Source of the DNA: Crenobacter caeni
Lineage (GTDB): Bacteria; Pseudomonadota; Gammaproteobacteria; Burkholderiales; Chromobacteriaceae
NCBI RefSeq assembly: GCF_010435965.1
Contig: NZ_JAAGAA010000003.1
Location: 186,001-250,000 of the forward strand
Direction of reading: 5' to 3'
DNA: 64,000 nucleotides
Under the pieces are notes generated by a model that was given only the letters and a program-made list of their open reading frames with translations, ran no database searches and was not told where the DNA came from. A program made the translations under genes and the position numbers. Shown here one piece after another: positions 26,905-35,330 of the stretch (positions are counted from its first letter, which is position 1; the number at the start of each line of letters is the position of its first letter).

Positions 26905-27082
26905 GCCCTGGTCGCCCTTGGCCGCCGCCGAGCCGCCCGTCGCGCCCGAGCCGCCGGCGGAGGGCGCGTGCTGCGGTAGCGGCTGCGAGCCTTGCGTGTG
27001 GGACGTCTACCAGGGCGAGCTTGCCGAGTACCGGCGGGCGCTGGCGCTATGGCAGGCTGAACAGGAGCTGCTAGGTGGCTGA
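26897..27082 (+). CDS. Oxidoreductase-like domain-containing small protein
   Basis: A 61-aa protein. A Pro/Ala-rich start precedes the compact motif CCGSGCEPCVWDVYQGELAE, which defines the short 'oxidoreductase-like' N-terminal domain family. The Cys residues suggest a metal or disulfide. The function is unknown. Its ATG lies within the 3' end of the S4 gene, and its end overlaps the start of the PHP gene by 8 bp. Confidence 0.75.
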   Translation: MTEPWSPLAAAEPPVAPEPPAEGACCGSGCEPCVWDVYQGELAEYRRALALWQAEQELLGG

Positions 27083-27932
27083 AATCGACCTGCACTTTCA
27101 CTCGACCGCGTCGGACGGTGCCTTGCCACCAGCCGAGGTCATCGCGCGCGCTGCCGCGCGCGGCGCGCGACTGCTCGCGCTGACCGACCACGACACCACG
27201 GCCGGCTTTGCCGAGGCGGCCCGTGCCGCACGCGAGGCGGGCGTCGCGCTGGTCGGCGGCGTCGAGGTATCGGTGACCTGGTCGCGGCGCACCGTGCATA
27301 TCGTCGGGTTGGGGGTAGACCCGGACCATCCGCTGCTGCTCGCCGGGCTCAAGTCGGTGCGCGACGGGCGTATCGACCGCGCGCGCGCGATGGGCGACGA
27401 GCTGGCGCGCGCCGGCATCGAAGGCGCGTTCGAGGGGGCGCTCGCGCTGGCGGACAACCCGGAGATGGTCGGCCGCACCCATTTCGCCCGCTATATGGTC
27501 AATGCCGGCTATATAAAAGATGTGCGTACCGTATTCCGGAAGTATCTGGCGGAGGGCAAGACCGGCTACGTGCCGCACGAGTGGGCGACTCTGGCCGACG
27601 CGGTCGGCTGGATCCGCGCCGCCGGCGGCACCGCGGTGATCGCACACCCGGGGCGTTACGATTTCGGCCGCACGCTGACCGAGCGGCTGGTGGGTGACTT
27701 CATCGAGGCCGGCGGCGAGGCGATCGAGGTCGGCAGCGGCAGCCACAGCCTCGACGACATGCACAAATACGCGCTGCTGGCCGACCGCTTCGGCCTCTAC
27801 GCGAGTAGCGGCAGCGATTTTCACGCGCCGGGCGAGGGCGGACGCGACGTTGGCCTGACCGCCGACTTGCCGCCGCTGGCCCGCCCGCTCTGGCTCGCGC
27901 GCGGCTGGCTTACGGCGGCGCAAGGAGCTTGA
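27075..27932 (+). CDS. PHP-family 3',5'-nucleoside bisphosphate phosphatase (TrpH/RNase AM type)
   Basis: A 285-aa PHP-domain metalloenzyme. Metal ligands are visible in order: DLHFHSTASDG, LTDHDTTAG, a glutamate in GGVEVSV, GRTHFARYMV, VIAHPGRY and SGSDFHAPG. A Chromobacterium homologue has been shown to remove the 3' phosphate of nucleoside 3',5'-bisphosphates; the E. coli relative also trims RNA 5' ends. The start is GTG, overlapping the previous gene by 8 bp. It is followed 1 bp later by the YciO gene. Confidence 0.88.
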   Translation: MAEIDLHFHSTASDGALPPAEVIARAAARGARLLALTDHDTTAGFAEAARAAREAGVALVGGVEVSVTWSRRTVHIVGLGVDPDHPLLLAGLKSVRDGRIDRARAMGDELARAGIEGAFEGALALADNPEMVGRTHFARYMVNAGYIKDVRTVFRKYLAEGKTGYVPHEWATLADAVGWIRAAGGTAVIAHPGRYDFGRTLTERLVGDFIEAGGEAIEVGSGSHSLDDMHKYALLADRFGLYASSGSDFHAPGEGGRDVGLTADLPPLARPLWLARGWLTAAQGA

Positions 27933-27933
27933 T

Positions 27934-28563
27934 ATGGCACAGTTTTTCGTGATTCACCCGGACAACCCGCAGGCGAGGCTGATCCGCGAGGCGGTCAAGA
28001 TCATCCAGGGCGGCGGCGTGGTCGTCTACCCGACCGACTCCTGCTACGCGCTGGGCTGCCAGCTGGGCAATAAGAAGGCGATGGAGCGCATCCTCGAGAT
28101 CCGCCGCATCGACCTCAAGCACCACCTGACGCTGGTGTGTGCCGACCTGTCCGAACTCGCCAACTACGCGCGGGTCGACAACGCGCAGTACCGCCAGCTC
28201 AAGAGCGCGACGCCGGGCAGCTACACCTTCATCCTGGAGGCGACGCGCGAGGTGCCGCGCCGGCTGCTGCACCCGAAGCGTTCGACCATCGGCCTGCGCG
28301 TGCCCGACCACAAGGTCGCGCTCGCGCTGCTCGAGGAACTGCACGAGCCCATCCTGTCGTGCACGCTGATGCTGCCGGGCGACGACGAGCCCTTGTACGA
28401 CCCGTACGAGATCCGCGAACGGCTGGAGAACGCGGTCGACCTGGTGATCGACGGCGGCTGGTGCGGCACCGAGCCGACCACGGTGATCGACATGACCGAC
28501 GGCATCTCGCTGGTGCGCGCCGGCAAGGGCGACCCGGTGCTGTTCGGCTTCGCGCGCGACTGA
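27934..28563 (+). CDS. yciO: YciO/Sua5-family L-threonylcarbamoyladenylate synthase-like protein
   Basis: A 209-aa YrdC-fold protein. It has the nucleotide/threonine-binding signatures VVVYPTDSCYALGC, KHHLTLVCADLSEL, YTFILEATREVPRRLLHPKR (seen as YTFILEATREVPR) and TIGLRVPDH. E. coli YciO resembles the t6A synthesis enzyme TsaC but is not fully equivalent, so the exact reaction is uncertain. AAGGAG lies 6 bases before the ATG. Confidence 0.88.
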   Translation: MAQFFVIHPDNPQARLIREAVKIIQGGGVVVYPTDSCYALGCQLGNKKAMERILEIRRIDLKHHLTLVCADLSELANYARVDNAQYRQLKSATPGSYTFILEATREVPRRLLHPKRSTIGLRVPDHKVALALLEELHEPILSCTLMLPGDDEPLYDPYEIRERLENAVDLVIDGGWCGTEPTTVIDMTDGISLVRAGKGDPVLFGFARD

Positions 28564-28616
28564 ACACAAGGGCGGACCACCGCCCATCTCGAGACACTCG
28601 AAACAAGGGGTAAGGA

Positions 28617-29249
28617 ATGGACGAACTGATCCAGAAGATCGCGATCTACGCGCTGCCGGTGATCCTGGCGATCACGCTGCACGAGGCCGCGCACGCCTAC
28701 GTCGCCAAGCGCTTTGGTGATGCCACCGCCTACATGCTGGGGCGGATGACGCTCAACCCGATCAAGCACATCGACCCCTTGGGTACGATCGCGCTGCCCT
28801 TGCTCGGCATGATCTTGGGCGGCTTCATCTTCGGCTGGGCCAAGCCGGTGCCGGTCAACTTCGGCAACCTCAAGCCGGTCAGGCGCGGCATGCGCTGGGT
28901 GGCCGCGGCAGGGCCTCTGTCCAACTTCGCGCAGGCGGTGCTGTGGGTGCTGCTCTTCAAGCTGGCGATCAGTACCGACACCGCGTACAGCGAGCCGCTG
29001 CTGCTGATGAGCCAGGCCGGCATCAACATCAACGTGGTGCTGATGGTGCTCAACCTGATGCCGCTGCTGCCGCTGGACGGCGGGCGCATCGTCGAGAGCT
29101 TCCTGCCGCCCGGCATGGCGTACAAGTACTCGCGCATCGAACCCTACGGGATGTGGATCCTGCTCGCGCTGGTGTTCACCGGCCTGCTCAGCCCCATCCT
29201 CAGGCCCTTCATGAATATCGTGTATGATTTGCTTCGACTGATTCTGTAA
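28617..29249 (+). CDS. Site-2 protease family (M50) membrane metalloprotease
   Basis: A 210-aa protein with five or six membrane helices. The zinc-binding motif is HEAAHAY in the first helix, and the second signature is NLMPLLPLDGGRI. There is no PDZ domain, unlike RseP. This short group often lies next to trpS and scpA, as here; substrates are unknown. AAGG precedes the ATG. Confidence 0.9.
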   Translation: MDELIQKIAIYALPVILAITLHEAAHAYVAKRFGDATAYMLGRMTLNPIKHIDPLGTIALPLLGMILGGFIFGWAKPVPVNFGNLKPVRRGMRWVAAAGPLSNFAQAVLWVLLFKLAISTDTAYSEPLLLMSQAGININVVLMVLNLMPLLPLDGGRIVESFLPPGMAYKYSRIEPYGMWILLALVFTGLLSPILRPFMNIVYDLLRLIL

Positions 29250-29269
29250 TTTCACTAGCTGGGAAAATC

Positions 29270-30469
29270 ATGTTTGCAGACCGCATCCTTTCGGGCATGC
29301 GCCCGACCGGAAAGCTTCACCTCGGCCACTACCATGGCGTGATCAAGAACTGGGTCCAGTTGCAGAGCGAGCACGAGTGCTTGTTCATGGTCGCCGACTG
29401 GCACGCGCTGACCACCAACTACGACGACGTCGCGGTGATCGAGCAGAGTCTGTGGGACATGGTGATCGACTGGCTGGCTGCCGGCGTCGACCCGGCGCAG
29501 GCGACCATCTTCATCCAGTCCAAGGTACCCGAGCACGCCGAGCTGCACCTTGCGCTGTCGATGGTCTGCCCGCTGGGCTGGCTCGAGCGGGTGCCGACCT
29601 ACAAGGACCAGATCGAGAAGCTCAGCCACAAGGATTTGACCACCTACGGCTTCCTCGGCTACCCGCTGTTGCAGGCGGCCGACATCCTCGTCTACAAGGC
29701 CAACCAGGTGCCGGTCGGCGAGGACCAGGTGCCGCATATCGAGCTGACCCGCGAGATGGCGCGCCGCTTCAACCACCTGTACGGCCGTGAGCCCGGCTTC
29801 GAGGAGAAGGCGCTCGCCGCGGTGAAGAAGCTCGGCGGCAAGAAGGGCAAGCTCTACACCGAGCTGAAGACGCGCTTCCAGCAGGAGGGCGACGAGGCGG
29901 CGGTCGAGGCGGCGCATGCCCTGCTGCAGGACGCGCAGAACCTGTCGATCGGCGACCGCGAGCGCCTGTTCGCCTTCCTCGAGAACAAGGGCCGGGTGAT
30001 CCTGCCCGAGCCGGACGCGCTCTTGACCGCTGCGAGCCGCATGCCCGGGCTCGACGGCAACAAGATGTCCAAGTCCTACGGCAACACCATCGCGCTCAGG
30101 GAGGCGCCGGAGTCGGTGGCCAAGAAGGTGCGCGCGATGCCGACCGATCCTGCGCGCGTGCGCCGTACCGACGCGGGCGACCCGGCCAAGTGCCCGGTAT
30201 GGCAGCTGCACCAGGTGTACTCGGACGAGCCGACCCGCGAGTGGGTGGTCAAGGGTTGCACCAGCGCCGGCATCGGCTGCCTCGACTGCAAGCAGCCGGT
30301 GATCGACGGCGTGCTGCGCGAACAGCAGCCGATGTTCGAGCGCGCGCAGAAGTACCTGGACGACCCGACCCTGGTCAAGGCGATCGTCGCCGACGGCTGC
30401 GAGCGCGCGCGCAAGATCGCGAACGACACCATGAAGGACGTGCGCGAGGCGATGGGCCTCGGCTATTGA
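29270..30469 (+). CDS. trpS: Tryptophan--tRNA ligase
   Basis: A 399-aa class I aminoacyl-tRNA synthetase. The HIGH-type motif is KLHLGHYHG and the KMSKS motif is GNKMSKSYGN. It is longer than E. coli TrpS (334 aa) because of an extra about 60-residue Lys/Ala-rich insertion (about 185-245: EEKALAAVKKLGGKKGKLY and neighbours) and a C-terminal Cys pair (GIGCLDCKQP). This longer form is common in Betaproteobacteria. Confidence 0.96.
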   Translation: MFADRILSGMRPTGKLHLGHYHGVIKNWVQLQSEHECLFMVADWHALTTNYDDVAVIEQSLWDMVIDWLAAGVDPAQATIFIQSKVPEHAELHLALSMVCPLGWLERVPTYKDQIEKLSHKDLTTYGFLGYPLLQAADILVYKANQVPVGEDQVPHIELTREMARRFNHLYGREPGFEEKALAAVKKLGGKKGKLYTELKTRFQQEGDEAAVEAAHALLQDAQNLSIGDRERLFAFLENKGRVILPEPDALLTAASRMPGLDGNKMSKSYGNTIALREAPESVAKKVRAMPTDPARVRRTDAGDPAKCPVWQLHQVYSDEPTREWVVKGCTSAGIGCLDCKQPVIDGVLREQQPMFERAQKYLDDPTLVKAIVADGCERARKIANDTMKDVREAMGLGY

Positions 30470-30495
30470 GCCGCGTCCCCGTCTCCGTACCCACG

Positions 30496-30517
30496 CCCCG
30501 CCGCACGGCGGGGTTTT
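30496..30517 (+). terminator. Rho-independent terminator after trpS
   Basis: A perfect 8-bp stem (CCCCGCCG/CGGCGGGG, loop CA) is followed by TTTT. It lies only 8 bp before the scpA ATG, so scpA translation depends on readthrough or on a start inside this stretch. Confidence 0.75.
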
Positions 30518-30525
30518 GTTTGTGA

Positions 30526-31380
30526 ATGAAAGCGATGGCCGAACCCGACTTCACCCTCGAACCCGACACCTTGCCCGGCGGCGTGCCGCTGGCGCACGTG
30601 TTCGGCCAGCCGCTCCTGGAGGCGCCGCAGGACCTGTTCATCCCGCCGGACGCGCTGAGGGTGATTCTCGAGAGCTTCGAGGGGCCGCTCGACTTGCTGC
30701 TCTACCTGATCCGCCGGCAGAACCTCGACGTGCTGAACATCCCGATGGCCGAGATCACCGCGCAGTACATGGGGTACATCGACAGCATGCGGCGCGAGCG
30801 GCTCGAACTGGCGGCCGAATACCTGCTGATGGCGGCCTTGCTGATCGAGATCAAGTCGCGCCTGCTGCTGCCGCGCCAGGTTGAGGGCGAGGACGGCGAG
30901 CCGGAAGACCCGCGCGCCGAGCTCGCGCGCCGTCTCATCGAGTACGAGCAGATGAAGCTCGCCGCGCTGGCGCTGGACAAGCTGCCGCAGGCCGACCGCG
31001 ACTTCGCGTGGCTGGCGGTGCTGATCGAGCAGGGCGCCGAGGAACGCTTGCCCGAGGTCGTCGCGGCCGACTTGCGCCAGGCGTGGCTGGCCATCCTCTC
31101 GCGGGCGCGCAACCAGCGCCACCACCAGGTCGAGCGGGAAGAGCTGTCGGTGCGCGCGCAGATGTCCTACCTTTTGCGCCAGCTCGAAGGGCGCGACTTC
31201 GTCGCGTTCGAGACGCTGTTCGACCCGCTCGAGGGCGTCGCCTACCTGGTCGTCAACTTCATCGCGCTTCTGGAGCTCGCCAAGGAGGGGATGGTCAAGA
31301 TCACCCAAGACGCGCCCTACGCGACGATCTACGTGCGCATCGCCCTGTTGCCTACCAGCGGTGGCGCAGGCGCAGCCTGA
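30526..31380 (+). CDS. scpA: Segregation and condensation protein A
   Basis: A 284-aa kleisin that joins the SMC heads together with ScpB. The family core is clear: ILESFEGPLDLLLYLIRRQN, LDVLNIPMAEITAQYM, LAAEYLLMAALLIEIKSRLLLP (seen as LEIKSRLLLP-like IEIKSRLLLP) and the C-terminal winged-helix region with TFEPLF-like FETLFDP. ATG 30526 and 30535 are equally possible. The 3' end overlaps the convergent exported-protein gene by 29 bp. scpB lies 0.5 kb downstream rather than adjacent. Confidence 0.93.
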   Translation: MKAMAEPDFTLEPDTLPGGVPLAHVFGQPLLEAPQDLFIPPDALRVILESFEGPLDLLLYLIRRQNLDVLNIPMAEITAQYMGYIDSMRRERLELAAEYLLMAALLIEIKSRLLLPRQVEGEDGEPEDPRAELARRLIEYEQMKLAALALDKLPQADRDFAWLAVLIEQGAEERLPEVVAADLRQAWLAILSRARNQRHHQVEREELSVRAQMSYLLRQLEGRDFVAFETLFDPLEGVAYLVVNFIALLELAKEGMVKITQDAPYATIYVRIALLPTSGGAGAA

Positions 31381-31744
31381 CGCCGACCTCGCCGCCCTTG
31401 GTGTTCATGCTCAGCGACAAGCGGGTCGACTTGTCTTGATAGAGGTTGAGGCGCGGGCGCACCCTGCCGTCTTCCAGCGCGAACCACTGCCGTTCTGTCT
31501 CGTCGCCCTGAAGCTTGTCCGCCTGCAGGCTCGCCAGTGGCGCCGCGAGCACGGGGGTGCTGCCGGAGGCGGGGGCCGACAATGCGAGCGCACGTGCCGG
31601 GTCGGTCAGCGGGTTGTCGCCGTCGGCGATCACGGCCGAGCTCATGAAGTGCTCGGCACTGGGCGGGGCAAACGGGGATGCTTCCTGCGCGTAAGCGTGC
31701 GCGGCCAGCAGCAGGGAGCCAGTCAGGACGGGGTGAAGGCGCAT
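31352..31744 (-). CDS. Small exported protein of unknown function
   Basis: A 130-aa protein with a clear signal peptide (MRLHPVLTGSLLLAAHAYA, cleavage before QEAS). A Pro/Ala-rich middle follows. The C-terminal strand-like region ends TKGGEVGVRLRLRHRW, with a terminal aromatic residue reminiscent of outer-membrane beta signals. I do not recognise the family. It sits on the opposite strand between scpA and scpB and overlaps the end of scpA by 29 bp, so it splits an otherwise conserved pair. Codon use and composition match the neighbours. Confidence 0.65.
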   Translation of the reverse strand: MRLHPVLTGSLLLAAHAYAQEASPFAPPSAEHFMSSAVIADGDNPLTDPARALALSAPASGSTPVLAAPLASLQADKLQGDETERQWFALEDGRVRPRLNLYQDKSTRLSLSMNTKGGEVGVRLRLRHRW

Positions 31745-31918
31745 GGTCGTATCCCAGCTTGAAGCGCGCGCGGCAATGCGTTCACCTTAGCCGACGGCGC
31801 CTGCCGCGCAAGGAGCGCGTGCGGGCCGGTTTACATAGGGGCATCCCCGTATAATCGGCGCGACTTCCGGTAAAAAGACGTGTAAAATCCGCTGCTTCCC
31901 GCGCTTCTCCCCGACCCG

Positions 31919-32518
31919 ATGTCCACCGTCCTCGACCTCGACTACCTGCAGACCGTGCTCGAGACAGCCTTGCTGACCGCGCACGAGCCGCTGTCGGTCG
32001 GCGCGCTCAAGCGCCTGTTCGGCGACGAGGTGGGGGCGGCCCAGATCAACGAGATGCTGGACGAGCTGCAAGGGGCATGGCGCGGACGCGGCGTCGAGCT
32101 GGTGCGGCTGTCTTCCGGCTGGCGCTTTCGCGCGCGTGCCGAATTCACGCCTTACCTTGCCCGGCTCAACCCGGAGAAGCCGCCGCGCTACTCGCGCGCG
32201 GTGATGGAAACGCTGGCGATCATCGCCTACAAACAACCGGTGACCCGCGGCGACATCGAAGCGATCCGCGGGGTTTCGGTATCGACCGGCGTGATGCAGA
32301 CCCTGCTCGAGCGGGGCTGGATCGAAGTGATCGGGCACAAGGACGTGCCCGGAAGGCCCGGTCTTTACGCCACGACGCGCAAGTTTCTCGACGATCTGGG
32401 CTTCCAGTCGTTGCGCGACCTGCCGCCGCTGGCCGAGCTGGGCAGCCTGGTGATCGCCGAAGATGGCGACACCGGTGCGCTCCCCCTCGCTGATGAGGCG
32501 GAAAACCTGACTGATTAG
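31919..32518 (+). CDS. scpB: Segregation and condensation protein B
   Basis: A 199-aa protein with two winged helices. Signatures are [47 protein letters not shown] (seen as [19 protein letters not shown]), [18 protein letters not shown] and LPPL. It partners ScpA and SMC. The TATAAT at 31850-31855 may be part of its promoter, though no good -35 is present. It is followed 8 bp later by rluB. Confidence 0.95.
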   Translation: MSTVLDLDYLQTVLETALLTAHEPLSVGALKRLFGDEVGAAQINEMLDELQGAWRGRGVELVRLSSGWRFRARAEFTPYLARLNPEKPPRYSRAVMETLAIIAYKQPVTRGDIEAIRGVSVSTGVMQTLLERGWIEVIGHKDVPGRPGLYATTRKFLDDLGFQSLRDLPPLAELGSLVIAEDGDTGALPLADEAENLTD

Positions 32519-32526
32519 GAAAAAGC

Positions 32527-34194
32527 ATGTCTAAAGGACAACGCAACCATTCGCGCCAGCCGCTGGCGCAAAGCCGTGGCCGCCAGACGGCCTCGCAGAA
32601 CCACAAGGGCGATTTCATCCAGCCCCGTAACCCAGCGGGCGACGGCGACCGCCGCTTCGCCGGCAACAAGCCGCATGGCCGTGACGACAACCGCCGTTTC
32701 GGCGAGAACAAACCCTACGGCCGCAGCGAAGGCGCTCGTAGCGACAAGCCGCGCTTTGGCGAGAACAAGCCGTACGGCCGCAGCGAAGGCGGACGTGACG
32801 ACAACCGCCGTTTCGGCGAGAACAAGCCCTACGGCCGCAGCGAAGGTGCTCGTAGCGACAAGCCGCGTTTCGGCGAGAACAAGCCGTACGGCCGCAGCGA
32901 AGGCGGACGTGACGACAACCGCCGTTTCGGCGAGAACAAACCCTACGGCCGCAGCGAAGGTGCTCGTAGCGACAAGCCGCGTTTCGGCGAGAACAAGCCG
33001 TACGGCCGCAGCGAAGGCGGACGTGACGACAAGCCGCGTTTCGGCGAGAACAAGCCCTACGGCCGCAGCGAAGGCGCTCGTAGCGACAAGCCGCGCTTTG
33101 GCGAGAACAAGCCGTACGGCCGCAGCGAAGGCGGACGTGACGACAACCGCCGCTTCGGCGAGAACAAACCCTACGGCCGCAGCGAAGGTGCTCGTAGCGA
33201 CAAGCCGCGTTTCGGCGAGAACAAGCCGTACGGCCGTAGCGAAGGCGGCCGTGGCGAGCAGCCGCGCTTCGGCGAGGGCAAGACCTACGCCAACCGCGAC
33301 GAGCGCCGCCAGGGCGGCTCGCCCAAGGTCATCAAGGCCAAGAAGCTGCAGGTGCGCGCGCCCAGCAGCAAGATCCTCGACAAGTCGCAGCGCCTGCGCG
33401 AGACCCGCGTCGACCTCGACCAGCTCGAACCGGTCCGCCTGCAAAAGGCGCTGGCAGCGTCGGGCGCCGGCAGCCGCCGCGAAGTCGAAGAACTGATCGA
33501 GGCCGGCCTGATCACCGTCAACGGCAAGGTCGCCGAACTGGGCGACCGCGTCGGCCCGCAGGACCGCGTGATGGTCAAGGGGCACCCGGTCAAGCTCAAG
33601 TGGGCCGACCGCCTGCCGCGTATCATCATGTACCACAAGCAGGAAGGCGAGATCGTTTCGCGCGCCGACCCGGAAGGCCGCGTGACGGTATTTGACCGTC
33701 TGCCGCAGGCCAAGAGCAGCCGCTGGGTGGCGATCGGCCGTCTGGACATCAACACCTCGGGCCTCTTGCTGATGACCACCAGCGGCGAGCTGGCCAACCG
33801 CATGATGCACCCGAGCTTCGAGATGGAGCGCGAGTACTCGGTGCGCGTGCTGGGCGAGCTGACACCGGAGATCATGAAGGAGATGGTCGCCGGGGTTCAA
33901 CTCGAGGACGGTCCGGCGCAGTTCCTGCGCGTCTACCAGAGCGGCGGCGTCGACGACGACAAGGCCAACAAGTGGGTCAACGTGGTGATCAAGGAAGGCC
34001 GTAACCGCGAAGTGCGCCGCATGTTCGAGCACTTCGGGCTGACCGTCAGCCGCCTGATCCGCATCCGCTTCGGCAATATCGGCCTGCCCGGCCGCCTCAA
34101 GCGCGGCCAGTTCTACGAACTGAACGAGGCCGAAGTGGCCGCCGTGATGAAGTGGGCGGGTCTGACTTCGACCGGCCAGGTCCGCCGCGGCTGA
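32527..34194 (+). CDS. rluB: 23S rRNA pseudouridine synthase RluB with a repetitive basic N-terminal extension
   Basis: A 555-aa protein. The C-terminal about 260 residues are a complete RsuA/RluB enzyme: S4 domain (VRLQKALAASGAGSRREVEE), catalytic Asp in IGRLDINTSGLLLMTT, and NREVRRMFEHFGLTVSRLIR (seen as NREVRRMFEHFG). In E. coli RluB modifies U2605. Before it lies a disordered, Arg/Lys/Gly/Asn-rich extension with ten tandem 19-residue units of the form GENKPYGRSEG-(A/G)R-x5. Total length is almost twice that of the bare enzyme. A basic repeat tail of this kind could bind rRNA or ribosomes. It is followed by a terminator and greB. Confidence 0.93.
   Translation: MSKGQRNHSRQPLAQSRGRQTASQNHKGDFIQPRNPAGDGDRRFAGNKPHGRDDNRRFGENKPYGRSEGARSDKPRFGENKPYGRSEGGRDDNRRFGENKPYGRSEGARSDKPRFGENKPYGRSEGGRDDNRRFGENKPYGRSEGARSDKPRFGENKPYGRSEGGRDDKPRFGENKPYGRSEGARSDKPRFGENKPYGRSEGGRDDNRRFGENKPYGRSEGARSDKPRFGENKPYGRSEGGRGEQPRFGEGKTYANRDERRQGGSPKVIKAKKLQVRAPSSKILDKSQRLRETRVDLDQLEPVRLQKALAASGAGSRREVEELIEAGLITVNGKVAELGDRVGPQDRVMVKGHPVKLKWADRLPRIIMYHKQEGEIVSRADPEGRVTVFDRLPQAKSSRWVAIGRLDINTSGLLLMTTSGELANRMMHPSFEMEREYSVRVLGELTPEIMKEMVAGVQLEDGPAQFLRVYQSGGVDDDKANKWVNVVIKEGRNREVRRMFEHFGLTVSRLIRIRFGNIGLPGRLKRGQFYELNEAEVAAVMKWAGLTSTGQVRRG
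32701..33270 (+). repeat. Ten tandem 57-bp repeats inside rluB
   Basis: Ten in-frame 57-bp units start with GGCGAGAACAA and encode GENKPYGRSEG followed by an alternating tail. Odd units read ARSDKPRF, even units GRDDNRRF (unit 6 GRDDKPRF, unit 10 GRGEQPRF), so the higher-order period is 114 bp. Units are nearly identical at the DNA level, which favours slippage and copy-number change. Confidence 0.95.
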
Positions 34195-34211
34195 ACCTGA
34201 ATTGCCATACG

Positions 34212-34241
34212 GCCCGCCGGCATCCGCCGGCGGGCTTTTTT
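34212..34241 (+). terminator. Rho-independent terminator after rluB
   Basis: A perfect 10-bp stem (GCCCGCCGGC/GCCGGCGGGC, loop ATCC) is followed by six T. Confidence 0.9.
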
Positions 34242-34254
34242 ACGGGAGCAGTGC

Positions 34255-34812
<558 letters not shown>

Positions 34813-34813
34813 G

Positions 34814-35254
34814 TCAGTTTTCGCGTGCGCCGGCGAGCGCGCGGTTGAACGCCTGCCAGCGCCGGGCGTCGTCCTCGCCCATGCTGGCGGCGGCCGCGCC
34901 CAGCAGGCGCTGCTGCTCGGCGCACAGCGCGGCCTCCAGCGCGCGACCTGCGTCGGTCAGCTGCAGCGACTTCACCCTCCTGTCGTGCGTGGCCGGCGTC
35001 GCCTCGACAAGCCCGGCCTGGGTGAGCTGGCGCAGCGGCAGGTTGAGCGCCTGCTTGCTGACGCCGAGCAGGGCGAGCAGGGCGCCGACGCTTAAGCCCG
35101 GCTGGTAGGCGACGAAGAACAGGATGCGGTGGTGCACGCGGGCGAGCCCGCGTTCGGCGAGCATGCGGTCGGCGCCGGCGGTGAAGGCCTGGTAGGCGTG
35201 GAAGAAGCCTGCCATCGCGGGGCGCAGCGCGGACAGCGGGTCGGGGTTTTCCAT
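34814..35254 (-). CDS. MarR family transcriptional regulator
   Basis: A 146-aa winged-helix regulator. The recognition region is LSVGALLALLGVSKQALNLPL, followed by the wing with ATHDRRVKSLQLTDAG. It is divergent from a PLP aminotransferase gene, with 76 bp between the starts. The gap contains a GTCAA-N5-TTGAC inverted repeat that is a likely operator, so it probably controls itself and the aminotransferase gene. The ligand is unknown. Confidence 0.9.
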   Translation of the reverse strand: MENPDPLSALRPAMAGFFHAYQAFTAGADRMLAERGLARVHHRILFFVAYQPGLSVGALLALLGVSKQALNLPLRQLTQAGLVEATPATHDRRVKSLQLTDAGRALEAALCAEQQRLLGAAAASMGEDDARRWQAFNRALAGAREN

Positions 35255-35285
35255 ATTGACGTTGTCTTGCTGGCTCGGTAAATTG

Positions 35286-35300
35286 GTCAAAAATATTGAC
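35286..35300. promoter_or_regulatory. Candidate MarR operator in the divergent intergenic region
   Basis: A perfect inverted repeat GTCAA-AAATA-TTGAC lies between the divergent MarR and aminotransferase genes. Another TTGAC half-site is at 35257-35261. MarR dimers usually bind such palindromes. Confidence 0.5.
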
Positions 35301-35330
35301 ATTAATGACCGCAACCAGCAAGAGGCCCGC

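Noticed and set aside
32701-33270. CRISPR array
   Set aside because: The repeats are contiguous, in frame and without spacers; they encode protein.
32515-34032. A 505-codon minus-strand frame with Ala/Val/Leu repeats opposite rluB
   Set aside because: The repeats are the reverse complement of the rluB tandem array; no start signal or known family.
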